This document shows positions 51,792 through 64,000 of a stretch of 64,000 nucleotides of DNA, one piece after another (the first letter of the stretch is position 1; the number at the start of each line of letters is the position of its first letter). Below the pieces are notes generated by a model, which searched no databases, was not told the DNA's origin, and worked only from the letters and a program-made list of their open reading frames with translations. The position numbers were made by a program, and so were the translations under genes. Source of the DNA: an uncultured bacterium (GTDB lineage Bacteria; Bacteroidota; Rhodothermia; Rhodothermales; Rubricoccaceae); contig CANLSR010000001.1 of assembly GCA_947493945.1 (NCBI GenBank), positions 558,001 to 622,000 of the forward strand, read 5' to 3'.

Positions 51792-53212
51792 GCCCGCTCG
51801 TCGCCCGCGGTGCCCCGGCCCAGCCCGCTCGGCCCGCTCGGCCCGGACATCAGGTCGGGGTAGGCGCGGCGGATCTCCTCGGCCCGCGACGGGTCCAGCT
51901 CCGCCGCCCGGCGGAAGGAGCGGACGGCGCTCTCGCGCTGCCCCACCGCCGCCAGCGCCCACGCCTGGCGTAGGTGGGCCTCGGACGAGGTCGGGTCGAG
52001 GCGGATCACCTGGGAGAACGCCTCCAGCGCCTCAGCGCGCAAGCCGGCCTCCAGCCGCGTCTCGGCCAGGTCTAGCCACGCGTCTTTGCTCTCGGGGTCG
52101 AGCCGGACAACGTGCGTGTAGGACCGGATCGCGTCGTCGATCTGCCCCGCGTTGTACTCCGTGTCGGCCCGGGCGTGCCAGTACTCGCTCTCCTCCGGCG
52201 CCAGCGAGATGGCCCGCGCGAACGAGACCAGCGCCTCGCTGTGGAGCGACTGCGCGTCCAGCGCGCAGCCCATGCCGTACCACGCGTCCGCATAGTCGGC
52301 GTCGTCGGATACGGCCCGGCGGAAATACTCGACCGCGGCCGGGTAGTCGGCGAGGTCGTCGTAGGCCAGGCCCAGGTTGTAGAACGTGGCCGCGTCGCCG
52401 TCCTCGTGTTCGAGCACCTTGAGGTAGCTGTCCGCCGCGTCCTGGGCCTCGCCCAGGTTGGCGAGCGCGTTGCCTCGGTTGTACCACGCCGACGTGAACC
52501 CGTCGTCGATGGCCACGGCGAAGTCGTAGGACTCGACGGCCCCCTCGTACCGGTCGAGCCGGTTGAGCACGATCCCGCGGTTGTACCACGCGTTCTGCGC
52601 GTACGGGTCCACGTCGATCTGGCGGTCGTAGGCGACGACGCTGTCCTCCAGCCACCCCAGCTGGTCGTAGCAGTAGCCGAGCTCGTACCAGACCTCCGGG
52701 TGCTCCGGGTCCACGTCCGCGCACCGCTCGAGCACCGCGGCCGCCTCGTCGTACCGCGCCAGCTTTTCGAGCGCGATGGCCTGGTTGAACAGCGCGTCCG
52801 AGGCCAGCGGATCGAACGCCAGCGCGGTCTCGAAGTCCTCCAAGGCGTCCTCGGAGCGGTCCAGCGTGTCGAGCGTGATGCCCCGGTTGATCAGCGTCTC
52901 CGCGTCCACGGGGTTCAGCTCCAGCGACTTGTCGTAGGCCTCTAGCGCCTGGTCGTGACGCTCCAGGTGGTTGAGCAGGATCCCACGCCGCATCCAGGGA
53001 TCCGACGAGCCTGGCGACTGCTCCAATTGGTGGTCCACAACCGCCAGCGCCTCCTCCAACCGCCCCGTCTCGAAGTAAACCGTAGCGATGTACTCGAGGT
53101 CGTCCGCGTCGAAAAACCCAGGCCCACCCTCGCGCAGGTAGGTCTCGTAGGACTGGACGATCTCGTCCGAGCGCTGGCCGTCGAGCGGGTCGTCGAACTC
53201 GAAATCGAACAT
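51788..53212 (-). CDS. Tetratricopeptide repeat protein
   Basis: A 474-residue acidic protein made of about 12 TPR units (repeated pattern such as [25 protein letters not shown]). The ATG at 53212 ([13 protein letters not shown]) is preferred over one 15 codons upstream. No signal peptide or membrane helix. It is the first gene of an operon with aroE and yfiH and overlaps aroE by GTGA. Such proteins act as scaffolds; no specific partner is shown. Confidence 0.88.
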   Translation of the reverse strand: MFDFEFDDPLDGQRSDEIVQSYETYLREGGPGFFDADDLEYIATVYFETGRLEEALAVVDHQLEQSPGSSDPWMRRGILLNHLERHDQALEAYDKSLELNPVDAETLINRGITLDTLDRSEDALEDFETALAFDPLASDALFNQAIALEKLARYDEAAAVLERCADVDPEHPEVWYELGYCYDQLGWLEDSVVAYDRQIDVDPYAQNAWYNRGIVLNRLDRYEGAVESYDFAVAIDDGFTSAWYNRGNALANLGEAQDAADSYLKVLEHEDGDAATFYNLGLAYDDLADYPAAVEYFRRAVSDDADYADAWYGMGCALDAQSLHSEALVSFARAISLAPEESEYWHARADTEYNAGQIDDAIRSYTHVVRLDPESKDAWLDLAETRLEAGLRAEALEAFSQVIRLDPTSSEAHLRQAWALAAVGQRESAVRSFRRAAELDPSRAEEIRRAYPDLMSGPSGPSGLGRGTAGDERA

Positions 53213-53395
53213 TCGCAATCGGGCTTCAGCCCCGGCAACAGGAGACAAGCGGGCCACGGAAGCTCAATGCCGCGGCGTGTCGGCACTAGTATAGCCGGCC
53301 CGCGCGGGCGATGCAACGGCCGCCGCCCGTACTCGCGCCGTCTTGTCCGACCTCTGAGACGCCCGCCTCTGTAGCTTCTAGCTCTCCCCCACCTC

Positions 53396-54001
53396 ATGTT
53401 CTTCAGTTTCGAGGGAATCGACGGATCTGGCAAGAGCACCCAGGCTCGCCGGCTCGCAGACGCCGTCCGGAGGCTGGGCCGGGAGGTCGTGGAGGTCCGT
53501 GAACCAGGCGGGACGGACCTGGGGGAGCGCATCCGAGCGCTCCTCCTCGACCCCGAGGCCGCGGTCCACCCCCACGCCGAACTCCTCCTGTTCTCGGCGG
53601 CCCGCGCCCAACTGGTCGCCGACGTGATCGAGCCGGCCCTGGAGCGAGGCGCTACCGTCATAGCCGACCGCTTCTACGATTCGTCCACTGCGTACCAAGG
53701 TGGGGGCCGGCAGCTAGCGGCCCCCCAATGGATGACCCGACTCCACAGATTTGCAACGGCCGGACGCTCTCCAGACCGAACCTACTTGATCGACGTCCCC
53801 CTCGCCGTCGCCGCCAGTCGCCGAGCCGGCCGCGACGCCGACCGGATGGAGAGCGGTGGCACGGCGTTCTATACGCGTGTGCGAGACGCCTACCTAGCGC
53901 TGTCGACCGAGGCACGTATACAAGTGCTGGACGGTACCGAGTCAGCTGATGACATCCACCAGGCGATCTGGTCAGACGCGAAGTCGCTACTAGAGGTGTA
54001 G
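53396..54001 (+). CDS. tmk: Thymidylate kinase
   Basis: A 201-residue kinase that phosphorylates dTMP to dTDP. P loop GIDGSGKST (7-15), the REPGGTDLGERIR substrate loop, DRFYDSSTAYQGGGR and the LID region RRAGRDADRME are present. The ATG is preceded by a C-rich stretch without Shine-Dalgarno. Divergent from the TPR-aroE-yfiH operon and next to the end of the rRNA operon. Confidence 0.95.
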   Translation: MFFSFEGIDGSGKSTQARRLADAVRRLGREVVEVREPGGTDLGERIRALLLDPEAAVHPHAELLLFSAARAQLVADVIEPALERGATVIADRFYDSSTAYQGGGRQLAAPQWMTRLHRFATAGRSPDRTYLIDVPLAVAASRRAGRDADRMESGGTAFYTRVRDAYLALSTEARIQVLDGTESADDIHQAIWSDAKSLLEV

Positions 54002-54188
54002 CGCCCGGCGATTCCCAGGACCTACTGTGTCAGTGGCCGGGGCGGAACGCCTCATCTGACTCTGGAACAACAGAGCGGGCATCCACCAAACCGCTTTCCG
54101 GGAGCCGCCGTCGACATCACTCTACCGGTTGACTCCAAACGAACGCCCAACCCGGGGAGGTCAAAGAGCCCAAGATGGACTAACAAAG

Positions 54189-54222
54189 AGAACCCCGCCG
54201 CTCCGAAAAGCGACGGGGTTCT
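54189..54222 (-). terminator. rRNA operon terminator
   Basis: AGAACCCCG and CGGGGTTCT (9 bases) with partly paired interior, nine bases after 5S rRNA, followed on the minus strand by CUUUGUU. Intrinsic terminator of the rRNA operon. Confidence 0.8.
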
Positions 54223-54230
54223 ACAGGGAC

Positions 54231-54338
54231 TTGGCAACGACCTACTCTTCCACCTTGCGGCAGTACCATCGGCGCAGCGGGGCTTAACGGCTCTGTTCGG
54301 AATGGGAAGAGGTGGGTCCCCCGCGCAATGGTCACCAA
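54231..54338 (-). rRNA. rrf: 5S ribosomal RNA
   Basis: About 108 bases. Terminal helix UUGG...CCAA, the CACCUCUUCCCAUUCCGAAC-type loop C region and GAUGGUACUGC are typical of 5S. Last gene of the operon. Ends are estimated to within a few bases. Confidence 0.92.
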
Positions 54339-54347
54339 GAATCGAGT

Positions 54348-54379
54348 GACATGGGTAGCCGTAGCAAAACTGCACCAGG
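54348..54379 (-). repeat. 3' strand of the 23S processing stalk
   Basis: Contains GTAGCCGTAGCAAAACTGCA (54355-54374), the exact reverse complement of 57512-57531 upstream of 23S. Flanking bases TGACATG and CAGGG extend the match with small bulges. It lies between 23S and 5S. Confidence 0.85.
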
Positions 54380-54473
54380 GGAGGCTGGCAAAGCCAACCG
54401 TCCTGCGTCCTTGTCTCTTTCATCGAGCGCCTTGAACATCACCTCACAACCGTACACTCGTACGAGGTGTGGT

Positions 54474-57391
<2,918 letters not shown>

Positions 57392-57506
57392 CGACCTCGT
57401 ATGAGTCTACGTTCGTTCTGGAGATGTTCCAGAGCGCTCGATGCTTGATTAAATCAGCAAGACGAGTTCTGATTCGCTGCCCGAAGGCAGCAAGGTCGAA
57501 CTCGAC

Positions 57507-57540
57507 CCTGATGCAGTTTTGCTACGGCTACAACATGTCA
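57507..57540 (-). repeat. 5' strand of the 23S processing stalk
   Basis: Contains TGCAGTTTTGCTACGGCTAC (57512-57531), exactly complementary to 54355-54374, plus a further CATGTCA match. The two strands enclose 23S and form a stem of about 30 base pairs, the usual RNase III substrate of pre-23S. Confidence 0.85.
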
Positions 57541-57618
57541 ATGAACTGTCTGGGTCATCCCGAGGGAGTCGCCAGCCCGTCGCCGCACATGATCACTGAC
57601 TGATCGGGCGTCGGGTTG

Positions 57619-57691
57619 TGGAGCCAGAGGGAGTCGAACCCCCGACATCCTGCTTGCAAAGCAGGCGCTCTACCAACTGAGCTATGGCCCC
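57619..57691 (-). tRNA. tRNA-Ala (TGC)
   Basis: Cloverleaf of 73 bases, anticodon loop TTTGCAA giving TGC, acceptor GGGGCCA with TGGCTCC including the G3-U70 pair that defines tRNA-Ala. Located between 16S and 23S, after tRNA-Ile. CCA is not encoded. Confidence 0.96.
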
Positions 57692-57734
57692 GATAAGCAT
57701 GACTGGCGGTTGCTATGGGAAGCAGTACCAGCGG

Positions 57735-57808
<74 letters not shown>

Positions 57809-57989
57809 AGGCTACACCGAGGTGCGTTGGGACGGTCGCTCCGGTGGGAGCGGACCAACAACGGTCGTAAAGAACAGAGGCCGAGACCTCGTGGGACGTG
57901 GTCCCGAGTGGAGCGCCAACCTACCAGACCGCAGAGGGTCTGACCGTGAAGGCATTCCGAACACCCGTTGGTACCGGGGTTGAGAGAGA

Positions 57990-58005
57990 GAAGCATAGCG
58001 AGCCC
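57990..58005 (-). repeat. 3' strand of the 16S processing stalk
   Basis: GAAGCATAGCGAGCCC is the exact reverse complement of 59761-59776 upstream of 16S; CGTCGT/ACGACG-like and GAGAGA-like flanks extend it imperfectly. With its partner it encloses 16S. Confidence 0.85.
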
Positions 58006-58055
58006 ACGACGACCGCCAGCGCGATGCGCTGCGATCAGAGGAGCAGTCGAGCTCT

Positions 58056-59588
<1,533 letters not shown>

Positions 59589-59760
59589 GAGAATCTGATC
59601 TCCTGTTTGGTCCGAAGACCGAATCAGGGATCGAGTTTTGCCGTGCCCTCTCGGACACAGCCTGCTGTTGAGCTTCTTTCTTGGAGCACCGAAGTGCTCC
59701 GGGTTGACTTTAGTTCTCGTCTGTCCGCTACGCTGGCGAACCAGCGTGAGCGGCCGACGA

Positions 59761-59776
59761 GGGCTCGCTATGCTTC
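59761..59776 (-). repeat. 5' strand of the 16S processing stalk
   Basis: GGGCTCGCTATGCTTC on the plus strand, exactly complementary to 57990-58005. It lies about 170 bases upstream of 16S in the leader transcript. Confidence 0.85.
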
Positions 59777-59844
59777 CAATCTCTCAAGGAACGGTGCCGT
59801 GGTCGCGGCGCCAGCGGGGCTGGCCTTGCTTCCGGGGCGTCCTG

Positions 59845-59875
59845 CTAATCTACGGAGTCCGTAGCCAGGCGTCAA
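59845..59875 (-). promoter_or_regulatory. Candidate rRNA operon promoter
   Basis: On the minus strand TTGAC, then TAGATTAG with 20 bases between TTG and TAG, matching the Bacteroidota pattern. Upstream lies an A-rich segment (AAACGAAAGTGAAAGAG) like an UP element. The leader would be about 250 bases and would contain the 16S stalk. Confidence 0.55.
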
Positions 59876-60203
59876 GTGCTTCACAATCTCTTTCACTTTC
59901 GTTTCCGAGCCCGGCGTGTGCCGGTTGCGAAGCCCGTGCCCTCCGCTTTGGAGGGGTGCCTATGGTACGGGATGATCGGCTGATCGTCAAGCGGAATCGA
60001 GTGGTTCACGAACCCTTCGACCCGGTCGCCTGCGGCGCCAGCTGATCGACATCCGGTAGAGAACAGTGCGGCGGGGAGCGTGTCGCGGACGACGTCGTCC
60101 CTGCTGCGGATGCCATGATAGGATCGATTCCGGGGGGCGTCCATGGACAGTCGGAGGAGAGACGGTGAGGGGACCGTGAGGCTAGACCGAGAGCCTCGCC
60201 CCG

Positions 60204-60211
60204 TATCTTTG
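60204..60211 (+). promoter_or_regulatory. Possible -7 element of the PASTA gene
   Basis: TATCTTTG matches TAnnTTTG exactly and lies 41 bases before the ATG at 60252. No good -33 TTG at 20 bases. Confidence 0.4.
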
Positions 60212-60251
60212 AGCCGCGCCCGGGGGTCTCCCGGCGTTAACCCACAGGACT

Positions 60252-61004
60252 ATGTCAGATACAGAGAATGGTCGCTCGCGCTCGGTCTTTACTGACCGGG
60301 CGTTTTGGCTTGGACTCGCAGCCATCGGCACGGGCCTGGTGGTGTTCGCCCTCTTGTTCAACTACGCCGTGATGCCCATCTGGACCCGGCACGACGCCTC
60401 GGTCGAGGTGCCCGACGTGAAGGACCTGGATCCCGGCGACGCCGAGAGCACCTTGCTGCTGGCGGGCCTGGAGGGCGAGTACCAAGAGCAGCCGTACAAC
60501 CCCAACGTCGCGGCCGACGTGGTGGTGGACCAGAGCCCATCGGCCGGGACGGCCGTCAAGCCGGGCCGCCGCATCTACTACTACGTCAACGTGAGCCCCA
60601 AGCAGTTGGTGGCGGTGCCCGACGTGGTGTCCCGGTCCGAAGGGAACGCCCGCGAGGAGGTGGCCGAGCGCGGTCTCGTGGTGGACCGCGTCGAGATGGA
60701 CTCGGTCCGGACTCCCTACGAGAACACGGTCACGCGCCAGTTGCCGACGGCCGAGAGCCGGGTCCCCGTCGGGACGCGGGTGACGCTGTGGATCAGCCCT
60801 GGCATCGAGAGGGGCCGGGAGGTGACGGTGCCCGGCGTGGTGGGGATGCCCGTCGATCAGGCGCGGGCCGAGATCGTGGGCGCGGAGCTGTGGGTGGACT
60901 CTCCGCGCGCGACGAGCGGCGAGGTGACTCGGCAGGAGCCCGTCCGCGGCGAGAAGCTGAAGCCGGGTGAGGAGGTCCGCATCTTTACCGGCAGCGACTC
61001 TTAG
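60252..61004 (+). CDS. PASTA domain membrane protein
   Basis: A 250-residue protein with a short cytoplasmic N terminus, one membrane helix (WLGLAAIGTGLVVFALLFNYAV) and three PASTA repeats outside (about 52-118, 122-183, 190-247; e.g. VPDVVSRSEGNAREEVAERGL and VPGVVGMPVDQARAEI). There is no kinase domain. PASTA modules usually bind peptidoglycan or penicillin-like ligands, so a cell-wall linked role is likely. The gene is divergent from the rRNA operon and ends at a strong terminator. Confidence 0.9.
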   Translation: MSDTENGRSRSVFTDRAFWLGLAAIGTGLVVFALLFNYAVMPIWTRHDASVEVPDVKDLDPGDAESTLLLAGLEGEYQEQPYNPNVAADVVVDQSPSAGTAVKPGRRIYYYVNVSPKQLVAVPDVVSRSEGNAREEVAERGLVVDRVEMDSVRTPYENTVTRQLPTAESRVPVGTRVTLWISPGIERGREVTVPGVVGMPVDQARAEIVGAELWVDSPRATSGEVTRQEPVRGEKLKPGEEVRIFTGSDS

Positions 61005-61073
61005 GCGGGGCAGGTCCTGCCAGTCGCGGCCCCTGTGCCGCCATCGCCGTGCGCTCCCTAGGCTGGCGTGACA

Positions 61074-61117
61074 CCCGCCGCGCTGGCGCCGTCCACGCCG
61101 ACCGCCAGCGCGGCGGG
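61074..61117. terminator. Long convergent terminator hairpin
   Basis: Perfect 15-base arms CCCGCCGCGCTGGCG / CGCCAGCGCGGCGGG around a 14-base loop. GTCCACGCC in the loop can also pair with GGCGTGGAC just downstream. Between the converging PASTA and UvrA-like genes. Confidence 0.75.
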
Positions 61118-61180
61118 CGTGGACCGGCGGTGGCCTCTCCGGCGGAGTCGAGGCCGTGGGGCCCGACCTCTGCCCTCTTC

Positions 61181-63748
61181 TCAGGCCCTCTCAAGCTCGG
61201 CCTCGCCCAAGCCCAGCGCTAGGTAGGGCGCCGTCTGGCTGCCCGGCGCTCGCGCTAGTTCGCGGGGCGTGCCCTCCGCCACGACCCGCCCGCCCTCGTC
61301 GCCTGCGCCGGGGCCGACGTCAATCACCCAGTCGCTGCTGACGACCAGCTGCATGTCGTGCTCGACCGTGACCACGGTATGGCCGGCCTCGACCAGCCGG
61401 GCGAGCTGTCGGGCCAGCCGCTCGACGTCGGCGGGGTGGAGACCGGTGGTGGGCTCGTCCAGGATGTACAGCGTATGGCCTCGGCCGGACCGCTGCAGCT
61501 CGGTCGCCAGCTTGACGCGCTGGGCCTCCCCGCCCGAGAGCTCCGTCGCGGGCTGGCCCAGTCGGAGGTAGCCCAGGCCCACCTCGCGCAGCGTGTCGAG
61601 GCTGCGGAGCACGCCGGGGTCGTCCTGGAAGAAACCCCAGGCGTCGTCGACGGTCATGCCCAGCACGTCGGCGATGGTTTGGCCGTGGTAGAGGACCTCC
61701 AGGGTCTCGGGGTTGTAGCGCGCGCCGTGGCACACTGGGCACGGCGCGTAGACGCTGGGCAGGAACAGCAGCTCGACCATCACCCAGCCCTCGCCCTGGC
61801 AGTGGGGGCAGCGCCCGCCCTTGACGTTGAAGGAGAACCGGCCCGGCTTGTAGCCCCGCTCGCGTGCCAACGGCGTGTCGGCAAAGAGCTTGCGGACGCG
61901 GTCGAACAGGCCCGTGTAGGTGGCCAGGTTGCTCCGGGGCGTGCGCCCAATTGGCTTTTGGTCGACCTGCACCAACCGGGACAGCGAGTCCACGTCGCCC
62001 CCCAGGCGGGCGGTGGCCGGCGACGGGCGGTCGTCGAGGTCGTCGTCCTCGTCGAGGTCGTCGTTCTGGCTCTTGCCCTGACCGAGGCGGGCCGCCAGCG
62101 TGTCGGCGAGCACCTGGCTGACGAGGGTCGACTTGCCCGAGCCGGAGACGCCGGTCACACACGTCAGCACGCCGAGGGGGAAGCGGACGCTGAGGTCGTG
62201 GACGTTGTGGCGCGTCACGCCGTCGAGTTCGATCCACCCCGACGGCGTGCGCGGCGGGTGCTCGTCCCGGGGGGCCGTCCTGAACAGGTACTCGGCGGTT
62301 TTGGAGCCCTCCACGTCGCGCAGCCCCTGGGGCGGGCCGCTGTACAGGACCTCGCCGCCGTGCTCGCCGGCCGCCGGCCCGACGTCCACCAGCCAGTCGG
62401 CGCGGCGGACCACGTCGAGGTCGTGCTCGACGACGAAGAGCGAGTTGCCCGCCGCCTTGAGGTCGCTCAGGGCCGAGAGCAGCGCCTCGGTGTCGGCGGG
62501 GTGCAGCCCGGCCGACGGCTCGTCCAGGACGTAGACCACGCCGAACAAGTTGGAATAGAGCTGAGTCGCCAGGCGCAGCCGCTGCAGCTCGCCGGGCGAC
62601 AGCGTGGGCGTCGAGCGCTCCAGCTGGAGGTAGCCCAGCCCCAGGCCCAGCAGCACGTCCAGCCGGGCCACCAGGTCTTCGGCCAGTCGCTGCCGGGCCA
62701 CGGCCTGCGCGGGCCGCTGGCGGGCGAGCTCGGCGTGGCCGTCTTCCTGTCCAGAGGCGTAGGGGCGCATCAGCGCGGCCACACGCTTCAAGGGCAAGCG
62801 CGAGAACTCGGTGACGTCGAGCCCGGCGAACGTGACCGCTAGCGCCTCGGGCCGGAGCCGCTTGCCGTGGCACAGCGGGCACTCCTCGGCGACCATGTAC
62901 GCTTGCACCCGGCGCCTCATGGCCGCGCTCTCGGTGTTGGCGAACGTGTGCATCACGTGCCGCCGGGCGCTGCTGAAGGTGCCCATATAGTTGGGCTCGT
63001 CGTCGCGCTCCACGGCCTGGCGCGTCTCCCCAGGACTCCGGCCCCGGTACACCGGCACGACGGGCTGCTCGTCGGTGAACAGGATCCAGTCGCGCGTCTC
63101 GGCCGGCAGCTCGCGCCACGGCGCGTCCACGTCGATGCCCAGCGTGACCAGGATGTCGCGCTGGTTCTGGCCGCCCCACGCCTGCGGCCACGCGGCGACC
63201 GCCCGCTCCCGAATGGTGAGCGACGGGTCCGGGACCATCGACGCCTCGGTCACCCGGTACACCCGGCCCTGGCCGTGGCACTCCGGGCACGCGCCCTCGG
63301 GCGTGTTGGGCGAGAAGCCCTCGGCGTAGATGATGTCCGGCCCGGACGGGTACGACCCGTCCTTCCCCGGCGGATAGGTCCCGGCGCGCGAGTACAGCAT
63401 CCGCACCAGGTTGGACAGCGTGGTCACGCTGCCCACCGACGACCGGGCGCTCGGCGCGCCGCGCTGCTGCTGCAAGGCGACGGCCGGCGGCAGGCCCTCG
63501 ATGGCGTCCACGTCGGGCGCGCCCACCTGGTGGAACAGACGGCGGGCGTAGGGCGAGACCGATTCGAGGTAGCGCCGCTGGGCCTCGGCGTACAGCGTCC
63601 CAAAGGCCAGCGACGACTTGCCGGAGCCGGACACGCCGGTAAAGACCACCAGCGCGTCGCGCGGCACCTGCACCGAGAGGTCTTTGAGGTTGTGCTCGCG
63701 CGCGCCGCGCACCTGGACGAAGCCGGAAAACTCAGGGGGAGTCGACAT
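61181..63748 (-). CDS. UvrA2-type excinuclease ATPase
   Basis: An 855-residue ABC ATPase of the UvrA family, shorter than UvrA (about 940). Two Walker A motifs GVSGSGKS (about 38-45 and 530-540), several CxxC zinc modules ([32 protein letters not shown]), two signatures: LSPGELQRL in the first half (normally LSGGE) and LSGGEAQRV in the second, and Walker B motifs [13 protein letters not shown] and [13 protein letters not shown]. The region that binds UvrB in UvrA1 is missing, which points to class II UvrA. A very acidic insert ([13 protein letters not shown]) lies in the second half. Class II proteins are linked to DNA-damage tolerance or drug resistance; role not proven. Confidence 0.9.
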   Translation of the reverse strand: MSTPPEFSGFVQVRGAREHNLKDLSVQVPRDALVVFTGVSGSGKSSLAFGTLYAEAQRRYLESVSPYARRLFHQVGAPDVDAIEGLPPAVALQQQRGAPSARSSVGSVTTLSNLVRMLYSRAGTYPPGKDGSYPSGPDIIYAEGFSPNTPEGACPECHGQGRVYRVTEASMVPDPSLTIRERAVAAWPQAWGGQNQRDILVTLGIDVDAPWRELPAETRDWILFTDEQPVVPVYRGRSPGETRQAVERDDEPNYMGTFSSARRHVMHTFANTESAAMRRRVQAYMVAEECPLCHGKRLRPEALAVTFAGLDVTEFSRLPLKRVAALMRPYASGQEDGHAELARQRPAQAVARQRLAEDLVARLDVLLGLGLGYLQLERSTPTLSPGELQRLRLATQLYSNLFGVVYVLDEPSAGLHPADTEALLSALSDLKAAGNSLFVVEHDLDVVRRADWLVDVGPAAGEHGGEVLYSGPPQGLRDVEGSKTAEYLFRTAPRDEHPPRTPSGWIELDGVTRHNVHDLSVRFPLGVLTCVTGVSGSGKSTLVSQVLADTLAARLGQGKSQNDDLDEDDDLDDRPSPATARLGGDVDSLSRLVQVDQKPIGRTPRSNLATYTGLFDRVRKLFADTPLARERGYKPGRFSFNVKGGRCPHCQGEGWVMVELLFLPSVYAPCPVCHGARYNPETLEVLYHGQTIADVLGMTVDDAWGFFQDDPGVLRSLDTLREVGLGYLRLGQPATELSGGEAQRVKLATELQRSGRGHTLYILDEPTTGLHPADVERLARQLARLVEAGHTVVTVEHDMQLVVSSDWVIDVGPGAGDEGGRVVAEGTPRELARAPGSQTAPYLALGLGEAELERA

Positions 63749-63894
63749 AAATAGAGTGGTGTGAGCAGTGGGGCCCCGGCGTCGGCGCGAGCCCCGACGG
63801 TGTCCGAGGCGCCGACGTGGCCGCGCCCAGAGCGCAGGCCCAGAGTTCAGGCGGTCGCACGGCGCCGACGCACGGAGAAGCCGGCCCGATGGCG

Positions 63895-64000
63895 CTAGTC
63901 CTCCAGGTAAACGGCCGGGCCGTCGACGTCCACGACGACGCGCTCGGCGTGCTTGGTCGGGACGACGCGCCCGACCACGTCGGGGTGGACGGGGACCTCG
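63895..64000 (-). CDS. C-terminal end of an unidentified gene
   Basis: The last 34 residues of a minus-strand frame that enters from the right edge (EVPVHPDVVGRVV ... AVYLED) followed by TAG. The fragment is too short to name. No terminator with a U tract was noticed in the 146-base gap before the UvrA2-like gene. Confidence 0.5.
   Translation of the reverse strand, partial: EVPVHPDVVGRVVPTKHAERVVVDVDGPAVYLED

Larger units (their letters stand above)
59589..60251. other. Leader and control region between 16S and the PASTA gene
   Basis: 663 bases without a supported gene. It holds the rRNA leader with hairpins GGAGCAC-CGAA-GTGCTCC (59685-59702) and CGCTGG-CGAA-CCAGCG, the 16S stalk strand (59761-59776), the candidate rRNA promoter (59845-59875), and, on the plus strand, a possible -7 element of the PASTA gene (60204-60211). 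A short minus-strand open frame at 59893-60144 has no coding features. Confidence 0.6.

Noticed and set aside
59893-60144. 83-codon minus-strand frame upstream of 16S
   Set aside because: No family features, and it overlaps the rRNA leader and control region.

Overview
The window comes from a very GC-rich member of the Bacteroidota/Rhodothermota. The best fit is a Rhodothermia-type bacterium such as Rubricoccaceae, but this is inferred from gene content and not from a tree. Supporting signs are rpmB-rpmG followed by a DUF4295 protein (a Bacteroidota arrangement), a TonB-dependent receptor with an N-terminal carboxypeptidase-regulatory-like domain, promoter candidates of the TTG-N20-TAnnTTTG kind, and almost no Shine-Dalgarno sequences. 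The 16S rRNA itself ends with an altered anti-Shine-Dalgarno core.

Layout. 1-2.8 kb: the inner end of an integrated element (filamentous-phage-type II/X replication protein, an unknown protein, a tyrosine integrase) lying against the 3' end of tRNA-Cys, which is followed by tRNA-Arg and tRNA-Pro. 3.2-4.5 kb: a membrane protein, then DUF4295, rpmG and rpmB on the minus strand. 4.9-22.2 kb: a long minus-strand envelope block: clpX, a YihY/BrkB-like membrane protein, TamA, TamB, MlaE, MlaF, MlaD, a LolC/E permease, a lipoprotein and an outer-membrane barrel. 22.5-24 kb: a DUF2993 lipoprotein and a low-GC islet gene with a zinc-finger-like N terminus. 24.1-29.9 kb: a complete histidine-degradation operon hutU-hutH-lipoprotein-hutI-hutG. 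29.9-40 kb: a STAS-like protein, PEP carboxylase, a 2-hydroxyacid dehydrogenase, a TonB-dependent receptor with a ChaN-like protein, and a DEAD-box helicase.

40.1-42.3 kb holds the most striking unit: one polypeptide that joins chorismate mutase, prephenate dehydratase, an ACT domain and DAHP synthase. It is preceded by a 27-residue leader peptide rich in Phe and Tyr and by an intrinsic terminator that can be replaced by an antiterminator. This is a textbook-like attenuator for the first step and the Phe branch of aromatic amino-acid synthesis.

42.5-54 kb: a FetAB-type transporter, a secreted subtilase, two small proteins, two tandem Tat-exported ferritin-like proteins, recJ, the operon TPR protein-aroE-yfiH, and tmk. 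54.2-59.9 kb: an rRNA operon on the minus strand (16S-tRNA-Ile-tRNA-Ala-23S-5S) with a promoter, a terminator and long complementary processing stalks around both 16S and 23S. 60.2-64 kb: a PASTA protein, a UvrA2-like ATPase and the C-terminal end of an unidentified gene.

Two features recur across the window. Stop-start overlaps (ATGA/GTGA) join neighbouring genes in several operons, which fits translation by coupling where the anti-Shine-Dalgarno is degenerate. The octamer GCTGGCGG/CCGCCAGC is very frequent, and between genes it repeatedly occurs as inverted pairs that form hairpins. No CRISPR array, transposase or canonical riboswitch was recognised.
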